From: Hirudo medicinalis
Taxonomy: Eukaryota; Annelida; Clitellata; Hirudinida; Hirudinidae
Direction: 5' to 3'
DNA length: 64,000 nucleotides
NCBI GenBank assembly: GCA_011800805.1
Contig: MPNW01000004.1
Coordinates: 142,858 to 206,857 of the forward strand
This document shows positions 11,727 to 21,856 of the stretch, piece after piece (positions within the stretch are counted from its first letter, which is position 1; each line of letters starts with the position of its first letter). The translations under genes were made by a program, and so were the position numbers. The notes below the pieces were generated by a model. The model searched no databases, had not been told where the DNA came from, and was given only the letters and a program-made list of their open reading frames with translations.

Positions 11727-13704
11727 TTTAATGTGATTGTTCTCCATCATCACCTCAAAGCTGGCAGATCTTTCAAATGAGTACTACCATATACTACCCA
11801 AGAAGGACTTCCTATATGAGAAAGTTCCCATATTAAACAATGAGTCAGCTATCAAAGAGGAACTAGCCAACCTTGACCTACTCTGTGATATTGAAATTGC
11901 AACAAGGTTCATGATTGCAGCCATGGAGAAAAAGGAGGGTGGGTTCATCAGTATTTGCAATGATGGTTCTGAGTTTAACCATTATATCTGTTACATCACT
12001 TTCCATCATTGCCATAATTATTGATTTTATTAATATTGTCATTCTTCTTTTGATTAGGTGTTAGGTAGGTTTTTAGCCTATCTTTTGAGTGCCTTATATA
12101 TCTGAATAGGGTGTAAAGGCACTTTATAATCACTCTATCATTTATGTAGCACCACTGCGTGAGGGCGCTCCCTGGCAATGCAGGCAGGGTTGAGAACACG
12201 AGACGTTACGACTGTTGCCATTACCACCGCTTATAGGAACGCAACCTGTTCAGCCAACCTGCACAGCTGTATTTACAATATTACTTTACTAATATTATGA
12301 TTCTTATGCCCTTAACATTGTTGTCTTATTAGTAATTATTATTTCTTCAGTAATGAATACCCTGGATTACATATATAAGAGCATGGATTGTCAGATTGTC
12401 CTGCTAGAGAAAATGAGTCTTGAGTGTCAGTATCTCCTCAGGTACATCAGCACATCATGGAAAGGTATACTGCTATTATCAATAGACAATAATGCCATCA
12501 TTGTCATGGATATTTTACATTAAGGCAAAGTGGAGGCCATCTTTAAAATCCAAAGTAAGTCTGATGACAAGAAATTCCAAGGTGGCGATCTTCCATCAAA
12601 CAGGAAGCTTCTCTTCCATGGCAGCAACATCTGCAACCTTATCAGCATCTTGACCAGGGGACTTCTTATCTCTCCTCCTGGAGTACAACTCACTGGGGAC
12701 GCCTTTGGAAATGTTAGTTTCGCTTTCAATTCTTCACTAAAAGGTCATCTTAATTTCCAGGTGAATGAGCTTGATTTCACACTCGCTTCATTTCACATCG
12801 TAATTCTTAATTTATTTGCATATATAATTAGGTCTTCTATTTTTTCTAGGTTTTATATTTCATCAGCAATTTGTCCAAATAAATGGCATATTTTTCACAA
12901 AAATGCATTTTTGTTTACTTGTTATCAACGAAGTTTTCAATCTCAGTTATCATATTCAGGGCATTTACCTGGCAGACACTTTTAGGAAGAGTTCAAACTA
13001 TTGTCGTTCTGGAACAAATGGGTTGAAATTTATGCTGATTTGTGAGGTTTGTGGACTAATTGGCCATCATGTCTGAACACCATCTTCATTATTTCATTAT
13101 CTTCATTACTTCCAAAACAGCACCAAAGTGCTTTAATTTTATGTTGATCATGTACTTCCTATTGTTATTGTCAAGTCTGCTTTATTATCACTTTAATATT
13201 TTTTTATTATCATTTCTATGTTTGTATTTTTATGTCGGCATTTAATATAATTTTTTTTATAATTAGAACCCTCATTCAATTATTGTCAGGCTAACCTTGG
13301 CAAGATGAAAGCAGTTATGGAGTATTTAACGACTCTCCCGGTAGGATGGATAGCATCCTGGCTCTTGGGAACGAAGTCCCTGATCCAATTCATGATGTTG
13401 TAACTCCATCAGGTGAATTGGATATCTAAATATAAATTTTGATAACTACGACCTATTATTTTAACAGTTCTCTAACTAATCGAAGTATTGATGATCTTTC
13501 TTAATGCATTGTTGAAATGCTTGACGAGTCAATTTTCTACAAAATAAATTTCATCCAGGGGCCATCCTTCCACTGGGAAAGGTTGTGCAGACCAACAAAA
13601 GAAGGAAAGTCCCCATCTACAGATTTTTGGAGAGGAATGAATACATTGTATATTCAGCAGAAAATGTGGCCTTAAGATATGTGATACAATTCAAGGACAA
13701 GTGA
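97..13704 (+). CDS. Ankyrin-repeat WGR PARP (PME-5-like poly(ADP-ribose) polymerase), 5' end outside the window
   Basis: The gene is spliced into about 26 visible exons, with the start codon upstream of the window. From 97 to about 9260 the exons encode many ankyrin repeats (TPLMYAS, TPLQYAA, TPLHFVI, TPLHKLA, TPLHICL, TPLHYAC), separated by acidic linkers such as 2617-3018. Exons near 9676-9780 and 10258-10428 give a WGR domain (TRWGRIGDTGQYQ). Exons at 10704-12450 give the helical PARP regulatory domain. Exons at 12525-12712, 12957-13048, 13291-13412 and 13559-13704 give the catalytic domain with the full H-Y-E triad (LLFHGSN, GIYLAD, NEYIVY), which in known PARPs goes with polymer synthesis. 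C. elegans PME-5 has the same ankyrin-WGR-PARP order. By family, it should be a nuclear enzyme activated by DNA ends and modifying proteins with ADP-ribose. Two oddities are a GC-AG intron at 306 and a frame change inside the exon at 13291. Exon borders are my own reading. Confidence 0.9.
1103..1142. repeat. (TAA)n microsatellite at the LINE 3' end
   Basis: This is an imperfect run of TAA/AAT triplets. It directly abuts the 3' end of the LINE relic that lies on the minus strand, as expected for CR1/L2-type elements that end in a short microsatellite instead of poly(A). Confidence 0.7.
1141..1722 (-). mobile_element. Degenerate non-LTR retrotransposon (CR1/L2/Jockey-like) with internal deletion
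   Basis: On the minus strand the reading begins with an APE-endonuclease-like segment (IPFVICGDF, about 1675-1722). It runs in frame straight into the C-terminal reverse-transcriptase region of LINE ORF2 (LDYCNSLLYG, then LHWLPINIRIIFKI and LITYRTLATS). The frame degrades near the 3' end with stops and shifts, and the element ends in a TAA/ATT microsatellite. Most of the endonuclease and the catalytic core of the reverse transcriptase are missing, so this is a dead, internally deleted copy inside an intron of the PARP gene. The motifs are seen in the sequence; the clade is inferred from their general pattern. Confidence 0.75.
2003..2208. mobile_element. Short foldback (MITE-like) element with terminal inverted repeats
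   Basis: The left end reads CAGGGATGTCATTT and the right end is its exact reverse complement, AAATGACATCCCTG, about 205 bp apart. The interior carries a (CAGT)n tract and no coding sequence. It sits in an intron of the PARP gene just after the exon ending near 1977. I could not find a clean target-site duplication (the flanks share only an AATT-like core), so the class is uncertain. A similar end motif occurs at about 51232-51246. Confidence 0.5.
2100..2145. repeat. (CAGT)n microsatellite
   Basis: About eleven uninterrupted CAGT units. The run lies inside the foldback element and is not coding. Confidence 0.9.
4629..4797 (-). mobile_element. tRNA-derived SINE copy, diverged
   Basis: Intronic copy of the dispersed repeat described at 20018. 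It keeps the 3' tail words (TTTGAGTGCCT near 4635 on the plus strand) and the trailing segment with CATCACACGCAGGAATGCA near 4760. It is more diverged than the other copies. Confidence 0.6.
5630..5787 (-). mobile_element. tRNA-derived SINE copy with a LINE-like tail
   Basis: On the minus strand this copy has the tRNA-like A box (GGCCGAATGGGTTGCG) and the best-preserved B box in the window (GCGTTCGAAACCC). Its 3' end differs from the other copies: it reads GCGCCTCTGACACCATGC, closely matching the 3' end of the LINE relic at 1141-1190 (GCGCCTCTGACGCTATGC). It is intronic in the PARP gene. Confidence 0.75.
11696..11727. repeat. (ATC)n microsatellite
   Basis: About ten ATC units in an intron of the PARP gene, just upstream of the exon that starts near 11758. 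A shorter (TTA)n run lies at about 11390-11411 in the same intron. Confidence 0.9.
12060..12256 (-). mobile_element. tRNA-derived SINE copy
   Basis: Near full-length copy, read on the minus strand: a TGGCTGAACAGGTTGCG head in place of the A box, a B-box region CGTGTTCTCAACCC, a body word GGGAGCGCCC, and a tail with an AGTGCCTT...AAGGCACT inverted repeat. It lies in the intron before the PARP exon at 12352. Confidence 0.75.
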
Positions 13705-14564
13705 ACAGCTTTCTTAATTTTGCAAACAATCTGTTGTAACACGCAGGAACAATTTTAATCACAATTTGCATTGGAACTGATTTGGCCAGCATGTTTCTTG
13801 TTTGTAATCATGGAAATTTTTACACCTTCTGTTTCTTAATAATTTGTTGTACTTTTTCCTAAGCTTGCATTAGCTGGGATTGCATTTGGAAACTAGGGCA
13901 GTCGTCATGGTGCGAACTTCTCGACAAATTTGAAGCAACGAACAACTTTGCAGACAAATAACAATATTTTTCCTTTAGCTTCGATTTAGTAACTAACTCT
14001 TACCTTGTTACTTTGTTGATTTGCTAATGTTTCCTTTCATTCTGGTGTAGACCTCAGCTAGGCATTCATCCGAATTTATAAACACAAACGATGTAATTTT
14101 TTTAAGAACAAAGTGTGCTGCATAACCCCCTTCTGATCACCATTTGCAGGTGAGACAATCACCAAAACATAAACTTCAGAATCAGAAAAAATAAGGACGC
14201 TTTTTGGCAAGAATTGTGCTTAATCATTTCAATTTGGTCAGAATCAGAAACCAAAACTATTTTCCAAAAATTTGTTTTGTTTGAATGTTTTATTTGACAA
14301 AACCCATGAAGACATCCAGTAACACATTGCAAAAGCTAGAAACTGTCCATATTTTCACGAACCACAAACTTCACAAGTAACTGACAATAATAAATGTTGC
14401 AGACACTCAGATTTGAACCATTAATTTGTTTTATTAATAAAATGTGATCAACCTCATTTTACAAAAACTTTGGAATACCGCCAGTAAATGAACAACAAAT
14501 CATGAATAAATTATAACAATGCCTAGATGGTGATGGTGACATTGGCATGGCTAGTAAACACTAC
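13705..14564. other. Convergent 3' flanks of the PARP gene and SSR2
   Basis: This A+T-rich stretch lies between two converging stop codons and should hold both 3' untranslated regions. I see no further gene, RNA or mobile element in it. Confidence 0.6.
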
Positions 14565-16046
14565 TCAGTTCTTCTTCTGCTTAGATAGTTCATATTTTGA
14601 CTTGCTTGAGTGCCAAAGCATGTAGGGGATGGCAAGGGAGGGCAGAGTCATGATGACAAATGCCAGCCAGTCGAGCTAGGATGGATTTCATTAGTCCATT
14701 AAATTTTGTTTAAATTCATTTTGCAACGAAGCATCAAAGTTCAAGGACTGACCACGTGCGCAGAGAATTTCCTGTCATAGAATTTGTATTCCATGAAGTA
14801 TCCCTGGCCCAAGGAGCTTGTGTAGCCAATCTGTAACATTAAGTAGTGAAGCATTAATGACATATGCCGTTACATATTAAATAACTAATGAAACTATCTC
14901 ATGAGTCACACAATAACTTTTAAATAACTATGCCATTGCTCAATACCAAATGAACTTTAATCTTCAATTAACCTGTGGCTCTGTGTCAGATTCAGATGGG
15001 AGATAGCTGACCTCGGCAGCAGAGAAATTAAAATAACCAGACCTCAAGGGCTTGAGAACCACTACATGGGAGACATTGTTACCCCTGGCAATGTGAGAAG
15101 CAAATATTTGACATTACCTTGGTATTTTATTTAAAGATAATTGAAATGATGACAATAAGAAAATAATTTTATTAATTAGCAATATCAATGACAATCCTCT
15201 GGATGGGCGTTACCAAAGTGAAAGACATAACAATGGCCGAATTATTAATCAATAAACTTACGGCCCAATTCTGTTCCACTTAACAGAAAGACTTCCAATC
15301 TTGACCTCAAACTCATTCTCGGGAAAAGTGCCATCAAAGAGCCTCACGTCATAAGCAGCACTTTACAAGGAAGAATTGGTTAACATTAACTATTTTATTA
15401 TTTATATTAAGTGTAATTGTGATGATGTTTGCTATAAATAATTATTTATTGCAAGATTACATGCCACTCAATAGGTTTCATTAGTTAGATTAAGGCTCAG
15501 TAGACCTCTAATTGTTTAAGTGAGATGGCCAAAACATTTCCCCACTGACTTAAATCATAAAAAGTGTCTAATTATGTCTAAATAATGGTCATCTAAACCA
15601 ATAAAAGCAGAAATTATGGAATAAACCATCAAAACTATTCAAACAAACATTGTCTCAATAAAATGAAGCACAATTGAAAAGGTTAAGCTCTCGTGTTGAA
15701 TGAAATCTCTCAAAAACAATTTCTCAAAGTTGTGTCTACAAACAATTTCTCAAAGTTTTGACCATTAACACTATTTATTAATATGACCCCTCTATAATAA
15801 CAAGTTAAACAGGACAGCAGCTGTTTATCATTGCATTTACTCCATTTTAGATAAACTCTTTTGCTGACCATACCTGGATCCAACATTGTAGATGTCATAC
15901 TGGACAGTCAAGTCTTTCTCTTCGACCAGAAGGTTGTTGAGGACGGACTTAGAGGCAAGCAAGTGTGCGCTCTCATCATCGTGACAAAATCCTCTCAAAG
16001 CGAAGAGTGCAAAAATGCACACTAACAAACCTGACAACCTCTGCAT
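14565..16046 (-). CDS. SSR2: Translocon-associated protein subunit beta (TRAP-beta / SSR2)
   Basis: There are five coding exons: 16046-15874, 15360-15262, 15084-14973, 14830-14753 and 14675-14565. The start is the ATG at 16046, followed by a signal peptide ([19 protein letters not shown]). The lumenal domain keeps the family words [35 protein letters not shown] with an N-glycosylation site, and [13 protein letters not shown]. One transmembrane helix follows ([20 protein letters not shown]), and the short cytosolic tail ends in KQKKN. Length (about 190 residues) and order match vertebrate SSR2. TRAP-beta is part of the heterotetrameric TRAP complex beside Sec61, which helps translocate proteins into the endoplasmic reticulum. 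It lies head to head with the YIPF gene. I see no defects. Confidence 0.95.
15711..15757. repeat. Short tandem duplication in SSR2 intron 1
   Basis: The word ACAATTTCTCAAAGTT occurs twice about 27 bp apart. It is non-coding and probably a local duplication. Confidence 0.6.
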
Positions 16047-16674
16047 CTTAATCAAGAAATGTATAGAAATTATTATCAGAATACGAATCGGACTTTCAGA
16101 ACTTCAAGCAATACACAATTCGGAATTAAAAAAAATTAACTGTAACGTAAGTTATGAATAAAATAAATGTATATAAAATATTGCGAGATCAGGTCTGGTC
16201 TATCAGAGCCATATGATATGATGCGTGGCATGTAATCTATAGGCAGAAAAACTTACATCAGGCAATACAATTTATAAAATAAGAACAATTTCAATAATAT
16301 TGCAAAAGTAATTTTTAACATACAATTTAAAACAACCGCAATTAGGCCGGTAACCACCTTAACTGACAACACACGGGAACACGAGTACACTTTTTTTTAG
16401 GAGAGGAAACACGTATATAGTAGCAAACGAAGTGTGTAGATAAAAAAAAAATTGAGAACACAATTTAAACCTGCGTTTCATAAAGTACTTTGTGGACATA
16501 ATTTATACAAAATTAAATTAAAATTACATTTGTTAAAATTTTTAACAAATTGTATCAATCGTTGCATTGTTAGGTTTTGCACAAAAAATGTTTGATTTAC
16601 ATTTATTTAAAAATAATACTTAATGTTTGAAGGATTGGTGCTTCCATTATTATCTGCTCTACGTAAACAAAAAC
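16047..16674. promoter_or_regulatory. Divergent intergenic region between SSR2 and the YIPF gene
   Basis: This stretch of about 630 bp separates two start codons pointing apart and must contain both 5' untranslated regions and promoters. It is A+T-rich with long A and T runs. I see no clear TATA box or initiator that I would assign. Confidence 0.5.
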
Positions 16675-19600
16675 ATGGCATCCAGGGACACTGCTGTTAA
16701 TATAGATAATGTTGGTATAGCTCACTTTCACATTAACAAAAGATTTTTATCATATATGCAGGTCACGTATTTTGGCATTTAATTTTCTCTAGACATTTCC
16801 AAGTTCACCAAAAGATGAATTAATTTTTCAAGGTAGGCAGATGTCATTAGTAAATATACAGGGTACAAATGCAATCATTTAAATAGAAATTCCGCACACT
16901 CATGGCGGCGTCCAGGGAGTGCAGACCCACGTCTTCACCAATTTTCCACATCAAGATGATTCTGATTCTGATGATAAGGCTGAGGTTGCTCAGATTTTGT
17001 GATGGATGGTTTTTTTTTNNNNNNNNNNNNNNNNNNNNNNNNNNNNNNNNNNNNNNNNNNNNNNNNNNNNNNNNNNNNNNNNNNNNNNNNNNNNNNNNNN
17101 NNNNNNNNNNNNNNNNNNNNNNNNNNNNNNNNNNNNNNNNNNNNNNNNNNNNNNNNNNNNNNNNNNNNNNNNNNNNNNNNNNNNNNNNNNNNNNNNNNNN
17201 NNNNNNNNNNNNNNNNNNNNNNNNNNNNNNNNNNNNNNNNNNNNNNNNNNNNNNNNNNNNNNNNNNNNNNNNNNNNNNNNNNNNNNNNNNNNNNNNNNNN
17301 NNNNNNNNNNNNNNNNNNNNNNNNNNNNNNNNNNNNNNNNNNNNNNNNNNNNNNNNNNNNNNNNNNNNNNNNNNNNNNNNNNNNNNNNNNNNNNNNNNNN
17401 NNNNNNNNNNNNNNNNNNNNNNNNNNNNNNNNNNNNNNNNNNNNNNNNNNNNNNNNNNNNNNNNNNNNNNNNNNNNNNNNNNNNNNNNNNNNNNNNNNNN
17501 NNNNNNNNNNNNNNNNNNNNNNNNNNNNNNNNNNNNNNNTGGGTGATTTTAATTGCATTGGATTATTACAGTAAATCCAACATAATGGCAATGTTATTTT
17601 AACAATTGTTGAACTTTATATTATAAGTTATTGGAGGAAGAAAAGAATAAAAGCCAGCATTCACTCCTTTCTTTTTCGTACTATCAATCATTCTTTGATG
17701 TCGATACAAAACAGGTCAGTGAAAGATGTATTTTCAATGTTTCATTATTAATGAGAATACTGATATGATTGATATAATATAAATATTAAAAATGTAATAA
17801 CGATGTTATGTTTTGTATATGCCAATTTGAAATTGAATCTAAGGAAACAAATATTCACTTTAACTAGTAGTTAATTAACATTGCACATCTTAGCAACTTA
17901 ATCAATACATGAATGAGTTGACAAAAGAAATTGCTTCTACTGAGCAGCAACAATGCTGATGGCATGATGGTAATGGCAATGATGAATTCAACAGGGATAT
18001 TCAACTACATTTTAAGAAGGGCCAAATTTTGTTGCTTTTCCATTACCAAATTCTTATGAATTTACAATTTATGAACAAAATATGAAAAAATCCAAAATTT
18101 CTGTCAGCTGCCCTGTCTGCAGTGGCAATTGCAAATGTTGTAATGCATTGTGTCTGCAATCCTGCTTGCAGCACCAGGAAGCATTCTTGGGAAGGGGCGT
18201 TATATAAATGGTCAAGCAATTGAAGTGCCTTCGCAAATATAAATTCAAATTATAGATTCAGAAATATAAGGCACTCAAAAGATTGGCTAAATAAAAATTA
18301 GAAAGACTTAGACAAATTCAGATATTAAATTTAGTAAAAGAAAAAGTAAATTTATGCCACAAACATTTTAAATAAACAAAATAATTAAGATATATTTTAG
18401 CTTTAATTTGCAGGTTCTTGGACGAATCATTGGCTCTTTCTTTCCATATCCTAGAATGAATTACCTTCAGAATCACATCAGACCAAAGCCTGACTTCTAT
18501 GGTAAGATTTAATCACATTTCCAATGCAAAGTCTCTTTTCAATAATAATGATTTCAAGTCAACAATAATAGAATGACTTAAAATCACTTGATTTGCTTCA
18601 GGTCCTTTTTGGGTGAGCACAACATTGATAATGAGCATTGCTGTGGCAGGCAACCTGATAAATTACTTTGGCTCCTATGGCTCAGAAGAATTCAAATGGA
18701 AGTTTGATTTCCACAAAGGTGGTCAATGGGTTTAATACATTATGTATTTTATTAATTTATTATTTGTATTTTATTAAATTATTATTTGTTAAAACTCTAA
18801 ATTAAATATATACTCCCTACTATATAATGTTCTTACTTAGTGCTCCCGCATGGTCTAATGGTTAAGACTTATGCCACTGACGATGGCAGCACGGATTCGA
18901 ATCCCGTTGAGGGAGCACCGTCCTAATCATCTTGCTATGCAACGGATGCTAATGAACAATTACTTTTTACTTTTAATGTTCTTACTTCTAGCACTTGGTC
19001 ATTTGATAACTTGATAACTCAAGAGGTCTTTCCAAAATTATTAACATGCAGCTAATCTTTCCCTCATATTACTGTACATTGGTTTTGTGTATTTCTATTT
19101 AAACACTAGCACATTCATTAGCTCTCCAAATGTTGTTGGTGGCCTAAGAGCCCTTCTGCTTGGGAAATTAATGAAATTAAAATAAATACATAATAATATT
19201 AATATTTATATATATTATATTACATATATTTTATATCAATAAATTTATATATGTATATATATATTAGTAATTTATTAATATTTAGTGATGGGATTACTAA
19301 TTTATGAGGATTTTCTACTCATTAGATTTACATCGTTACTGTTTTTCTAGTAACAATTGCCACCGCATCCATTTATACCTACTGGCTGCTGATGCCTCTC
19401 TTGGTTTACTTATTCTTGCGTTGGCGTGGCAACCAAGAAGTCTATCAACTCTCAGAACTCATTTGTGTCTATGGCTATTCTCTCAGCATTTACATTCCAA
19501 TATCAGTGAGTACCTTTTCATCACTTTTGGACATTTGTGCATTTAAGCCTAACTTGACACCTGTATATTTGTATTTATATTATATTTTTCAAAAGGTTAT

Positions 19601-21342
19601 CCATATAAGGATACTCATGATGTTCTATGATGAAATATACCCTTCTTGCAAATTAGAAATTTATGCTTGTAGGTTCTTTGTTTGGTTCCAGTCTATTGGT
19701 TGCAATGGTTGTTTGTGATGGCTGGCATGGTTATGTCTGGCATTGTCCTTGTTTTTGCCATGTGGCCAGCTATCAGGGGAGACAGAAAGCAGGTTATTCA
19801 TGCTATAATATCTAATAATATCATTGAGCATGAGTTATTAGTGTGCATTGATATTTTAACTAGAGTTGGGAACAATTAATTATTTTTTAATAATAATTAC
19901 CTATAGGCAAAATAACGATTAATTAACAGTTAATTTTGATTAAAACACAAAACTTCTGTAGTTCACAATTTTATGATGCATCAATACAAAAATTCAATGA
20001 TTTGTATTTTAGCTGATATTTTGAGTGCCTTTTTGTATCCGAATGGGATGTGAAGGCACTTTTTAATTGATCTACCATTTATATAGCGCCCCTACCCGAG
20101 GGCGCTCCCTGGCTGTGCAGGATGGGTTGCAAACACGACACATTACGACTGTTGCTATTACGACCACATGCAGGAACGCAACCCATTCGGCCAATGCCTG
20201 AACGTACCTGCACGCCTGCTCGAACGATTTCCTGCTCAAACGTTATCAGATAACCAACTACACGAGCATGTTGACAATATTTGGTTTAAGTGATGAGTGT
20301 GTCTTATTAATAATGTAACCAGCAGAGCTAAATAATTGTTCACATGGAACTGAGGTAGCTGGTATGCACAGTCTTGGCAAGCAATGGCTGTTCATTGAGC
20401 TTCCACCATTGCAGTAGATCAACTGATTCAGCAACTCTTTTTCCACTTTATAACATTCATCAGAAACACTTTCAACATCTTGTGAGTCTGAGTCAGAATA
20501 CATCAGTTTTATGTGCTTTTCAATAGGTTCACATATCAATTTATTGAGGCTTGTCAGTATCATCAGCTGCTATTTTTATTTTCCAGTTTTTTCCAGCACT
20601 ACATTTTAAAGTGTCCTACAGTTTTTTTTACTTTTACCAAACAATGTTTCAGTATCTGCAGCCTTAAATCCAAGCCAAATGCTCAACTGCTTGCTATGAG
20701 CCAAACATGAAATATGAACAAAACCAGTTTTTTTTGACAGCTGAAACCATATTTCGTCTATTGTCTGTTATAAGAGCCTGAATTTTCTTGGTTACATCCC
20801 AGTCAGTTTATATTATTCCTCTATAAGAAAGTATACAGTTGGAATCTTTTTTCTGGAAGTAGATTAATAGTTACAAAAAATGTTAGTAGTTAAAATAAAT
20901 TAACGATCGATCAATTAATTAATCATTAAAAATGCCAGCCTCAATTTTTTACATTGGATTTAAGGCTGCTGAATAATGATCATTTATGAACCAACCCTCA
21001 GGTAGCTGTCATATTGGTTGCCCTGGTTGTCACGATGCACTGCATCTTGGCAGTGGGATTCATGGTTAGCTAGTATTTACATAGTTGCCAAACTTATAAC
21101 TCTTAATTTGATGCAATCATTAAATATTTGAGGCTTATTAACAAGCACATCTTGATCTTAGCAAGCTTGATGAATGTTGTCATTTTTAGCTTTACTTCTT
21201 CTCTCCACCTGCATCTAAGTATCCAGTGCCATCCACATCAACTCCAACAGTCTCTGACGTTACCACAACAACTCGACTCACGACTACCACCAAAGCCTTT
21301 TCAGCTACTACAAGCAAACTGATGAATGCAATGGTCTCATAA
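16675..21342 (+). CDS. YIPF1: YIPF1/YIPF2-type Yip1-domain Golgi membrane protein
   Basis: The exon string is 16675-16710 (MASRDTAVNIDN, tentative), an acidic N-terminal exon starting about 16915 (FTNFPHQDDSDSDDKAE), 17658-17714 (FSYYQSFFDVDTKQ), 18414-18501, 18602-18718, 19351-19505, 19673-19792, 21002-21064 and 21190-21342. The protein contains hallmark YIPF1/2 words (FFDVDT, VLGRIIGS, PDFYGPFW, VCVYGYSLSIYIP-like, WLQWLF) and about five transmembrane helices, followed by a short Ser/Thr-rich tail. Yip1-family proteins act in the Golgi and interact with Rab GTPases in vesicle traffic. The assembly gap at 17019-17539 falls in the intron after the acidic exon and may hide part of it. Human YIPF1 and YIPF2 are equally close by eye, so the symbol stands for the pair. 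Confidence 0.88.
17019..17539. other. Assembly gap (run of N)
   Basis: 521 undetermined bases preceded by a T run. Reading frames crossing it are meaningless. Part of the second YIPF exon or its donor site may be lost here. Confidence 0.99.
18110..18296 (+). mobile_element. tRNA-derived SINE copy, plus orientation
   Basis: Same family as 20018 but reversed. The head is diverged. The body contains GGGGCGTTATATAAATGGTC, and the tail has AAGTGCCTTC and then AAGGCACTCAAAAGAT. It lies in the YIPF intron upstream of the exon at 18414. Confidence 0.65.
18841..18918 (+). tRNA. tRNA-like sequence, possibly a tRNA-Val(GAC) pseudogene
   Basis: The acceptor arms TGCTCCC and GGGAGCA pair fully. A D arm (GTC/GAC around TAATGGTTAA) and a five-pair anticodon stem (TGCCA/TGGCA) with loop CTGACGA give anticodon GAC. 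A T arm with TTCGAAT follows. Two things argue against a working gene: about three extra bases between the acceptor stem and the D arm, and an A-C mismatch at the usually invariant closing pair of the T stem. It lies in a YIPF intron. It could be a decayed tRNA or the head of another SINE. Confidence 0.45.
19861..20943 (-). mobile_element. Internally deleted hAT DNA transposon with a nested SINE
   Basis: The minus-strand reading 20563-20258 is the C-terminal dimerisation region of a hAT transposase (LPRLCIPATSVPCEQLFSSAG, then LKPNIVNMLV), with the diagnostic PATS...E..FS..G pattern. The rest of the transposase is absent. Possible ends are TAGAGTTGGGAAC at 19861 and, inverted, TTGAGGCTGGCA at about 20943, which share a T.GAG.TGG pattern. 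The flanking 8-mers ATTTTAAC and TTTTTTAC agree at six positions, which would fit a decayed 8-bp target duplication. A SINE is inserted at 20018-20215. The whole element lies within a YIPF intron and is not functional. Confidence 0.65.
20018..20215 (-). mobile_element. tRNA-derived SINE copy, best-preserved reference copy
   Basis: On the minus strand the head GGCCGAATGGGTTGCG resembles the A box of Ser/Leu-type tRNAs (TGGCCGAGTGGTTAAGG). About 55 bases on, GTGTTTGCAACCC stands where a B box should be. The body includes GGGAGCGCCC and GGGGCGCTATATAAATGG, and the tail is an inverted repeat AGTGCCTT...AAGGCACT. The element is about 190 bp long and is inserted inside the hAT relic, so it is younger than that element. 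Confidence 0.8.
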
Positions 21343-21856
21343 TCTCAGAGTAGTTATCTCTACATCTCTAAAGCCAGTTATCACACCTGTCAAAAGTTTG
21401 ACATTACATAACAATTATTCAACTGGAGATGTGTTTTGATACACACATTGTTTTGAAGGAACTAATTTACAGAAACATAAAATTCTGCTTATATCCATCT
21501 TGTTCAATAAAAATAATCTTATATAAGGGAGCACTGAACTGAGATTTGGTGGCAAAAAAACAAACTAACATCTCACAACATCTTAATGTGCTTCAGTAAA
21601 ACACTGAGCATCCATACCAATCAACAGACATTGTTTCAACAATTTTTCACAACAGAAAATGAAAAATTTTCCAAGCTGAAAAAGCCATAAAGTGCTCACT
21701 CTTTTCAGGATTATGGCAATAATAACAGGAATTGTGTAACTGTTAATTTTCAAATCAACATAAGCGTAAGTTATTTTGCATTCAGGATTGACATTCAGAA
21801 GTTTGTTCTTTTTTTTTTTATGTAAAAGCAAGGGTCATTTTTTACAAGCCATGATA

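Noticed and set aside
16902..17602. Long reading frames across the run of N
   Set aside because: They consist mostly of undetermined bases and are artefacts of the assembly gap.
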